Shown: piece by piece, positions 55,551-64,000 of the stretch | Layout of the letters: each line of letters begins with the position of its first letter | How positions within the stretch are numbered: the first letter of the stretch is position 1 | Source: Micromussa lordhowensis | Lineage: Eukaryota; Cnidaria; Anthozoa; Scleractinia; Lobophylliidae | Direction: 5' to 3' | NCBI GenBank assembly: GCA_964020085.1 | Contig: OZ026602.1 | Coordinates: 27,951,977 to 28,015,976, forward strand | Length of the DNA stretch: 64,000 nt | The notes under the pieces: generated by a model | Seen by the model: the letters and a program-made list of their open reading frames with translations, nothing else | Told to the model about the DNA's origin: nothing | Databases searched by the model: none | Position numbers and translations under genes: made by a program

Positions 55551-58500
55551 ATGGTGAAGGGTAAACTTATATCTTTAAATACGAGAGGCATCAGCAACTT
55601 CCGAAAAAGACGGACGATTTTTTCTTGGCTTAGGAAGCAAAAACCAGATGTTGTTTTCCTACAGGAAACACATTCCATTAAAAGGAATAAAGCTACGTGG
55701 AAAAATGAATGGGGTGCTACATTATTTGCTCTCATGGGGCTAACAATGCGAGAGGGGTGGCAATTTTAATCAGGAATAATTTTGATTGTACAGTTGAAGA
55801 ATCCATTGTTGACTCTAATGGTAGATTTATCATACTAAAAGCTTCTATAAGTGGTGATCCTACTCTCCTAGTTAATATTTACGCTCCAAATCGGGATAAT
55901 GAATTGGTTACCTTTTATCGGTCACTTTTGCAAACTATCGTAACAAATAATTTGGACGAAATTGAAAATATTATTGTTGGTGGAGACTTCAATTGTCCTT
56001 TAAATCCAGTCATTGACAAAAGAGGCGGCAGCTTGATTCCAAGACAATCTGTAATTAGCACAATAGAACAGTTACAGTCAGAACTTGATTTACATGACAT
56101 TTGGCGAATAAAGAATCCCACAATACGCAGTTTTACCTGGAGTCAATCAAACCCTTTGGTCCTTTCAAGACTGGATTATTGGCTTATTTCTAATTCTTTA
56201 TCGGACAACGTTTATAATGTTGATATGATTTCAGCAATAAAAACTGATCATTCTGCAATAATAATAGAGTTTCAAGATGTTGATGACAAAGTAAAAGGTC
56301 CAGGCTTTTGGAAATTAAATTGCTCCCTTCTGAATGATAAACAATATGTCGATGAAGTAAATCTCCTTCTTCCTGCCTGGCTTCAGAAAGGGAAGCAAGA
56401 ACTTAGTGATCCCCGCTCTGTTTGGGATTGGGTGAAATATAATGTTAAGAAATACTCCAGACAATACTCGATGAGTAAAAGTAGGCAAAGAAAATTAGAA
56501 GAGTGGCAGTTAAATAAAGAATTCCAAGAAGCCTCTTTTGTTTTTCAAAATAATCCCAGTCAAGAGAACTTATCAACTTTAAATGTCTTGAAAGAGAAAA
56601 TGGAACAAATGTATGACAAAAAGGTAGAGGGTATAATACTTAGATCACGAGCGAGATGGTATGAACACGGCGAAAAAAATTCTAAATATTTCTTTAATTT
56701 AGAAAAACGTAATCATATAAGAAAGCACATAAGGAAGCTTCGGCTTAGCGGAGTAATTACTGTAGATCCTTTCAAAATTTTAGAGGGAGAGAAAATATTT
56801 TATGAAAATCTTTATAAATCAAGAAGAAATCGTTCTGACGAAAACGAATTATATTTTCGTTTCCAAGATTTACCAATTCCAATACTCTCGCAGGAAGCAA
56901 GGTTGTTCGGTGAAGGGCCAATAAGCCTTGCAGAGTGTTCTAAAATCATAAACTCTTTTCCGTTAAACAAAGCTCCTGGAAATGACGGTCTACCTATAGA
57001 ATTCTATAAAACATTTTGGAATTTTTTGGGGGAACCCTTAGTTAAATGTTTCAATACATCTTTCGTAAAAAGGAGAAATGAGCCCTTCACAAAGACAGGC
57101 TGTAATAACATTAATTGAAAAAAAAGATCAAGATCGATGTGATCTTCAAAACTGGAGGCCAATTTCCCTTTTGAATGTTGATACAAAAATTGCCTCAAAT
57201 GTTATTGCAGAAAGAATGAAAAGTTTATTGCCTAAATTAATACATTATAATCAATCAGGATATATTCCAGGCAGAAATGTGAGTGAGAATATACGCTCAA
57301 TTCTTGATATAATGGACTATACAAAAATTAAGAATTTACCCGGAATTTTACTTTTTATTGACTTTGAGGAGGCATTTGACAGTTTGGAGTGGACTTTTCT
57401 TGGACTTTTCTTGAAAAATGTTTGAATCAATTTGGTTTTGGGCCTGATTTTATAAGATGGGTCAATGTTTTCTATAAAGATATTCAAAGCTGTATTATAA
57501 ACAATGGCCTTTGTTCTCAATACTTTAACATAAGAGCGTGGAGTTAGGCAGGGGGACCCTCTTTCCCCCTACCTTTTTGTCACTGCAGTTGAAATCCTAG
57601 CAATTGCTATACGTAGCCAAGACGATATTAAAGGAATAAAATTAAATAATTTAGAAACTAAACTGCTTCAATTTGCCGATGACACAACTGTTGTTTTATC
57701 TGATTTAGATTCCGCAGGAGCTTTGTTTGTATTGCTTGATTGTTTTGAGAAAGTCTCTGGACTAAAACTAAATGTTGCGAAAACAGAAGCAATGTGGATC
57801 GGTTCACTCCAAAACTGTGAAAATGAACCACTTGGAGTCAAGTGGAAAACCTGCGTTAAGTTTTTTGGAATTTTCATTACATATGATGTACAGATATTAG
57901 TTGAGAAAAACTTTAAGCAAAGGCTGAAAAAAATCGGAAATGCTATAAATTTATGGAAGTCAAGAGGCTTGTCAATTCATGGCAAAGTTAATATTATAAA
58001 AGCAATTCTTCTCCCAAAACTAATATACCCGAGCATGGTGATAAGCATTCCGTCTTAAGTTATAAAAGAATTTAACAATCTAGTTTTTCATTTTTTATGG
58101 AACGGGAAGGACAAAGTTATTCGAAGTTCAACTTTTGCACCTTATGAGCAAGGTGGACTCAGAATGATAGATTATGAAACTATGATAAAAGCATTAAGAT
58201 TGAGTTGGATAAAGCGCATAATCGATGAGGACTCGTCAGGTTTTTGGAAGTGTTACTTCAATTATCTTTTGGAAAATGAAGGGGGTCTTTCTCTAGTACT
58301 TGAGTGTAATTATGATGTAAATCAGCTCAATATTTCATCTACTTTTTATCACGATCTATTGGTGTGGTGGTCAAATATAAGAGAAGCTGGAGATCCAAAT
58401 GGTGTTTATAAATACATTATATGGAACAACAAAGAAATAAAAGTAGATGGTAAAAGTATTTTTTATAAGTATTATTTTAATATAAATATTAAATATACAA

Positions 58501-59285
58501 ATGATCTGCTTTTTGATAAGTCGAATATCAAGTCTTTAAATGTTCTCAGAAGTCAGGGACTGACAAAGTCCAATTTTTTAGAATGGACAGGTTTAAGGCA
58601 ATCTGTTCCTTTGAATTTGCGTGTTACTTTACCTAATTTTAAGGTGGTGCTTGACTTGGAAAGTTTTAAGTGTCACGATTATTATTGTCTTTTTATAAAA
58701 CAAAAATTGGAAAAGCCTAGTAAATGGGTCATGTTAAAGAAAGAATTTAGCTTCGATGACAAGCAAGTTTCAGAAGCATTTCATCTGCCAGTTAGAGTTG
58801 CAAATGAACCGTATTTACGTTCCTTTCAGTACAAAGTTTTGAATTTTATCTTGTTTACTAATGACCGCTTGTGTAAAATAGGATACATTTCGGATCCCAA
58901 CTGTACTTTCTGTCATCAGCTAACAGAAACTATACCCCATATTTTGTTTGGTTGTTCTTTTTCAAATTTATTTTGGCATGAGGTTAATGAAAAAATTTTG
59001 AGTCAAATCAAGAGTTGCAGAAGCCTCTCGCTTACATATTGCGAGGTTTTGGTTCTTTTTTTTTGAGGAGGAGATGGATCTATTTAATTATATAGTAATT
59101 TTAGGAAAATCCTTTTTATGGACCTGTTGATGCAAAAAAATATTACCTTCTTTGAGCCATTTCATAAGAATTTTGGTAATTAAATATGAAACTGAAAAGC
59201 TTGTCTATTTCAAATTAAATAAAATGAATCTGTTTAAAAAAAAATGGAAGATATTTGAGAAAAAAATTTTATCTAGCATTTAAAA
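55551..59285 (+). pseudogene. Tx1/L1-like LINE ORF2, nearly full length, broken
   Basis: The endonuclease starts near 55551 (GKLISLNTRGISNF, VVFLQETHS). After a frameshift near 55735 it continues ARGVAILIRNNF, VGGDFNCPLNP, RLDYWLIS and TDHSAII. The reverse transcriptase reads NKAPGNDGLPIEFYK, then after another frameshift QNWRPISLLNVDTKI, QSGYIPGRNVSENIRS, LFIDFEEAFDSLEW, RGVRQGDPLSPYLFV and LLQFADDTTVVLSD. A zinc-knuckle end follows (NCTFCHQLTETIPHILFGCSF). After a last frameshift the C-terminus is KLNKMNLFKKKWKIFEKK, near 59285. Frameshifts lie near 55735, 57100, 57430, 57540 and 59060, with a TAA at about 58057. The domain order endonuclease-RT-CCHC is complete. No ORF1 was recognised upstream. 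Confidence 0.9.
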
Positions 59286-59620
59286 CAGACAAGAGTATTA
59301 CTAGGAATATCTGCAAGTAAATACAAATGTGTCTCAAAATTGGATAGACTTTTTTAGTGGAGTTTTTTTGCCTCAACTGACTCGACCGTATGTCAAAGTC
59401 CACATATATAAACTTTTGTTCTTTTCTAATAGGTATGTAAGTACTTCGGGGGAAAATTATTTTTCATATTGAGTTATTTTATTTTTCATATTTAGTCGAT
59501 TTGTGTTGGTTGAGTCAACTAACTCGACACTAGGTCAAAGTCCATTTCACATAATTTTTTTCATACAGTTGTCTCTTTTGTACCCTTCAAATCCTCTGCT
59601 CCACCACTCATCTAAACTTA
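59286..59620. other. LINE trailer or spacer
   Basis: AT-rich, no coding signature. Two copies of TCAACTGACTCGACC / TCAACTAACTCGACA-like sequence with GGTCAAAGTCCA (about 59370-59402 and 59513-59545) foreshadow the minisatellite that follows. Confidence 0.4.
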
Positions 59621-59624
59621 ACTC

Positions 59625-60605
59625 TTGTCGCCTAGACTCTACTCGAACCAAAAGAACTATACTCTTCCATCACAACTAGATTCAAGTCTACTCCACAAAT
59701 ACAACTATACTCTTTTATCACAACTCGACTCTACTCAACCAACACTACTATACTCTGCCATCACAACTCAACTCAACTCCACTCACCCATCACAACTCGA
59801 CTCAACTCGACTCCACCAATACAACTATACTCTTTTATCACAACTCGACTCTACTCGACTCAACCAACACAACTATACTCTACCATCACAACTCAACTCA
59901 ACTCGACTCAACCAACAGAACTATACTCTTCCATCACAACTCGACTCAACTCTACTCCACCAATACAACTATACTCTTTTATCACAACTCGACTCAACCA
60001 ACACAACTATACTCTACCATCACAACTCAACTCAACTCGACTCAACCAACAGAACTATATTCTTCCATCACAACTCGACTCAACTCGACTCCACCAATAC
60101 AACTATACTCTTTTATCACAACTCGACTTAACCAACACAACTATACTCTACCATCACAACTCAACTCAACTCGACTCAACCAACAGAACTATATTCTTCC
60201 ATCACAACTCGACTCAACTCGACTCCACCAATACAACTATACTCTTTTATCACAACTCGACTCTACTCGACTCAACCAACACAACTATACTCTACCATCA
60301 CAACTCGACTCAGCTCGACTCGACCAACAGAACTATACTCTTCCATCACAACTCCACTCAACTCGACTCCACCAATACAACTATACTTTTCCATCACAAC
60401 TCGACTCTACTCGACTCAACCAACAGTACTATAAAGGACCATCACAACTCGATTATACTCGACTCCACCAAAGCAACTATACTGTACCATGACAACTCGA
60501 CTCTACTCTACTCAACCAACACAACTATACTCTACCATCACAACTCGACTCTACTCGACTCCACCAACACAACTATACTGTACCATGACAATTCCACTCA
60601 ACCAG
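59625..60605. repeat. Minisatellite, ~55-65 bp units of CAACTATACTCTACCATCAC
   Basis: About sixteen units combine AACTATACTCTACCATCACA with variable numbers of ACTCGACTC/ACTCAACTC pentads and a CAACCAACA or CCACCAATA step. The long open frame across the first half is an artefact. Confidence 0.95.
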
Positions 60606-60884
60606 TCGACTGTAACAAATATACAACAAAAATAAAACAAATCTGTCATTTTCGTCCCTTTTCGTCTTTGCTAAACCTTTTTCATTTCACTGATCAATCA
60701 AAGCCTCTTTTCATTTAATAGTTAATTTTATTTCAAACATAGGATAATTGTTTCATACATTGTTCATTGTTTCTGCCTTCCACCAACAGGTTTCTTTTTG
60801 AGTATTTAATGTCTTATCTCAATGTGACACTCTTTACTGCACTTTTTTTTTCTTGCTATAAATGACCTATTTTCGGCAAACCTT

Positions 60885-62039
60885 TTATTTACAATTTCTG
60901 CATTTGTACCCTTTTTTTTCTGCTTCTTTTATACTTATTTTAACGCACTTTGTATGCTTCCATTGTCCGCATTTGCTACACTTCACGTGTCCTGACTTTG
61001 TTTTCGTTCCGCATATGTCGCATACATCCTTTCTTGTAGTTCTTTTTTGGGTTTTTGTTGATCTCATCTTCCTTTGAGGCAATTTTTCCTCCACTGCAAT
61101 AGTAAATGGTACCCCTGTTGGTTGTACAAAGTATGTAACAAATCATCGATATCAACTGTTTATTCCTCCAATGTTCTTATTACCGTATCACTTCGCTATA
61201 TTAAAAGTCCTCCAGTTGTACACTGTTTCCTTTTTCCCAGTGTGTTTTTTTTTTTTGACGTTATGACGTTTTTAAACCACCAGTACTTTCGAGGGATCAT
61301 TACTGATCATTACCTCTTATATCATGCCTTAGTGGTGTATTAATGTTTCTAATTATATTGGCTTTATCACGCGTTCTTTCTTATTATCGTTTTCATCAAG
61401 GTCATTGCTAATTACGTTTTATTGTTATTCCTTCAGACTTTCTCACCTGTTTTGTTACTATTGATCTCTGATGTTAACATGGGCAGTTCTTTTGCACAAT
61501 CGCCAGCTTGTCCTGTCAATGGAAGCCTTATTAATTAGCATTTTTCTGTAAGTAGCAGTTACTTCTGTTATCTCTTGTCTTTCTTTCATACCCTTTCATC
61601 CTTCCATTTATTAGAAGTTATAAATTTTACCTTCTGCAGTTTTAGATTTTCTCATTTCTGCGAACTTTCTTGGAATGCCTTCTCTTCTTAATTCCTCTGC
61701 GTTTTTTCCTTCTGTTGCCCGTGATGTGAAATGTCCTGCATTTAAAAACCTTTGTTTTAGATGAATTAATACAGTTATATGATATAATATCAGTTATATG
61801 AACTGATTTTCATTGCTTCCTAGGGATTCTTTCTCGGCTAGTCATTATTAATATCTAGTTCTCTTAGTTTTGTAGTAATTCTCCTTTTTGCTATTGTACC
61901 AAAATCCTATTAAACATATTTAAATTAGCCTGTTGTATTTTTTTTTTTTGTTTGCAGCGTATAATCGTACCTTTTTCTGTTTTGTTTTGATATTTCTGCT
62001 TTTTCCATGTCAGCGCACTCTCTTTTACTCCACTTCATT
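60885..62039 (-). pseudogene. Decaying minus-strand gene with PHD-like finger
   Basis: Three minus-strand coding islands occur in order. At 62039: MKWSKRECADMEKAEISK, NRKRYDYTLQTKKK. At about 61749-61614: FLNAGHFTSRATEGKNAEEL, RREGIPRKFAEMRKSK. At 61094-60885: a finger with CDICGTKTKSGHVKCSKC, GQWKHTKCVKIS and KGYKCRNC. Frameshifts at the A12 run near 61945 and stops lie between. The Cys/His pattern suits a PHD or related treble-clef finger, often seen in mobile-element proteins. No family assigned. Confidence 0.4.
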
Positions 62040-62159
62040 TTTTGTTCTTTTGCTCCCTTTTATTTAAAATCTCGTTTTTAGAAAGTAATCTATGAGCTAA
62101 CTTATTTTAATAGTTTTTTGGGGCTATTTCCGTGCTCACCTATTCTACATATTATTAAC

Positions 62160-62411
62160 CTACCACTATGTTTACCTTCTCTCTTCTCCTTTCTAGCTTT
62201 CTTTCCTTTTTTCTTTCTTTTACCTTCCTCTTCTTCTCTCTTCCTTTCTCCTTCTTTCTCAATTTCACCTCGTTTTTCTTTTTTATCTCCTTCTTCTATA
62301 TCTTCTTCTTCTTCGTCTTCTTCTTCTTCCTCTTTTTCGTCTTCTTCTTCTTCCTCTTTTTCGTCTTCTTCTTCTTCCTCTTTTTCGTCTTCTTCTTCTT
62401 CCTCTTTTTCG

Positions 62412-62443
<32 letters not shown>

Positions 62444-62537
62444 TTCCTCTTCTTCTTCTTCCTCTTCTTCTTCTTCCTCTTCTTCTTCTTCTTCTTCCTC
62501 TCCCTCTCCCTCTCCCTCTCCCTCTCCCTCTCTCTAG
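62160..62537. repeat. TTC/CTC microsatellite
   Basis: A pyrimidine-only tract built from TTCTTC with periodic TTTTTCGTC interruptions (an 18-24 bp higher-order unit) ends in (TCCCTC)n at 62499-62535. Long open frames of Ser, Phe or Arg are artefacts. Confidence 0.95.
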
Positions 62538-64000
62538 AAGAATAATCGGGAACTTTTCTGACTTTTCCCTCTTTTGATGATAGATCAACAATTTTTGTGT
62601 GGTAACTTTTGACAAGCTGTAGAACAATGCGTTATGACCCAACCTTTCTACATGCGAGAGATTCCCCAATACCATTCAATGGCGACGGAAAAAGCTCATT
62701 ATTAGTGCTTGAGAGGTCACGAAGTAGCCCTATGTCGTGGTATCGGCCAATTTAAAAGCTTCAAATCCAATTTGTTGGTCGAAAGGAGGCTATTAACTTA
62801 CTATTTATGCGCCACTCAATTCTCTTCGTCACCACAAGCTTTTAAATTTGAGATATCAGGAGCTTGGAAAATCTGCCGTGTATGTGTTTGACTTCTCATG
62901 TCGATGAAAGGTTTCAGAAATCGAAAAAGGCCCTTTTTTTCATTTTGCAAGTTCGAACAACGAAATTCACTATTTAAATTTTGTTAATTTAGGTCAAACT
63001 CTTACAGTAGATAAAGCAGTCCTTTGGCAATAAAACAAACTGAATTCGGTAGCAAAATCACCAACCGTTATTTTTTTATGAAGGTTTGAAGCAACCGATG
63101 TCAGAACACGGCAAATGTCACCAAAGTTCCCTATCTGCAAGATTTTAAAAATGATTATTTCAGCGTATTTTTTTGGAGAGGCAGGAATGATTGATACTAT
63201 TAAATTGTACGATAGTGTAATAGCAACGGGTGATTTAGTTTTCAAATTTGTTCGTTGCAATAAAAAGGAACCAGGGCTGAAAAATGGTGTATTACGAAAC
63301 TTGATGTGCTTTGCGTATAGGGGTATATGGACAAGTGGTTAAAATATTCTACTACAGGACTTCTTTAGTCACCTGATAATTACAGGAATCTTTGTTTAAA
63401 GAATGTGTTGGTATAATTAAGAGACATAAACTGAAGATCATGAATAGAGATCGTTGAAAAAGGTAATACGCTCCTTCATTTTTTATTTAATTTTCAAACT
63501 GACACACGCTCTATCTAAATATGTTGCTTTGTCACACAAGGATCAATGCATCTAAAACCTACACATTCCTTTTGAGACAAACATATTGATGATAAAGGAA
63601 ATCTTTATTAGTCGTTTGCTTAAATTTCAGTCTGGTGAATTATCAGCAAGATGAAAAAATGTAATATGCTGCCCAAAATAGTAAGGATCTGCGCGCACCT
63701 CGACATATAAATGCGTCAGACAATTCTCTGAAAAAAGCGCTGGCCTGTCCACCAACCTGTTTATTAAAAGAGGCTCAATCCTACCTTTCCTTTATACGTT
63801 TTATTATTAATCACGGTAAAAGATGGCAGAATGTTCTGGTTCGATTATTCTAACTTAGTTGAAGGGAAGACGGTTTATTTAACTCTAAACCGCATTCAGT
63901 AACCGAGCCTTGAAACCGAATGGAACGACTCGCCACGGTAAAAAGAAAAAAAGAAAGAGTTTCATTTAAACGAGTTATGTAGTTACCTTTTCTCTCCTGA
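62538..64000. other. No gene recognised
   Basis: AT-rich sequence with short open frames on both strands and no recognised motif. A faint coding look at 62709-62891 and 63115-63342 is not supported by splice signals or family resemblance. Confidence 0.4.

Noticed and set aside
59625..60131. 168-codon frame of QLDSTxxNYT-type repeats
   Set aside because: It follows the minisatellite unit exactly, changes frame with unit length and has no non-repeat part.
62118..62675. Long Ser-, Phe- and Arg-rich open frames on both strands
   Set aside because: They are translations of a TTC/CTC microsatellite with no stop codons by composition.
62994..63342. Opposed open frames near the right edge
   Set aside because: Short, overlapping on both strands, no splice or family support.

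Overview
The window looks like repeat-rich nuclear DNA of a cnidarian, most likely a stony coral. That is inference from gene-family content: introns with GT/AG borders, AT-rich spacers, and DUF7869-like, Mutator-like (PF20700-type), DUF3987 and zinc-finger tyrosine-recombinase gene families together with Tx1/L1-like and CR1/L2-like LINEs. No rRNA, tRNA, CRISPR array or prokaryotic operon was seen. Most coding sequence belongs to mobile elements in various states of decay. The best exception is an apparently intact four-exon BEN-domain gene (43529-45571).

Layout. 1-1520: broken Ulp1-like protease/PHD gene entering from the left edge behind an in-frame Pro/Ser/Gln minisatellite. 2350-5630: internally deleted Tx1/L1-like LINE. 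7377-9428: multi-exon DUF7869-like transposase remnant, with a paralogous block at 30971-33016. 10064-13242: broken Mutator-like transposase gene. 13400-14660: foldback elements. 16382-17462: a second, different DUF7869-like N-terminal half. 18761-26522: candidate leader exon, a Merlin/ISXO2-like transposase on the minus strand (20483-21468), and a DUF3987 helicase-like gene whose last intron holds a 2.35 kb TIR element. 26858-27400: minisatellite. 28293-29573: SET-domain gene. 29650-30348: unknown minus-strand exons.

30670-53230 is the most structured part. Several TIR-like ends (near 30970, 33262, 42826, 50153, 53231) are attached to arrays of short palindromic CCGTTTAAACGG / CCGTTCGAACGG units. 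One pair delimits a complete element (50155-53228) carrying a DUF7869-like ORF. Another left end plus array lies just upstream of the BEN gene, and a second array lies downstream of it. The BEN block sits between exons that resemble the middle and the C-terminus of a zinc-finger tyrosine-recombinase (YR) gene. That YR gene is itself arranged as a ~3,648-bp tandem array (33322-42170) with a CR1/L2-like LINE fragment in the first two copies.

47508-49870: ~350-bp repeat units surrounding a BTB-BACK exon. 55551-59285: nearly full-length but broken Tx1/L1-like ORF2. 59625-60605: minisatellite. 60885-62039: decaying minus-strand gene with a PHD-like finger. 62160-62537: TTC/CTC microsatellite. The last 1.4 kb shows nothing recognisable.

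The strongest candidate for something undescribed is the family of TIR elements with long palindromic subterminal arrays and varied cargo. All family names are from reading motifs; no database search was run.
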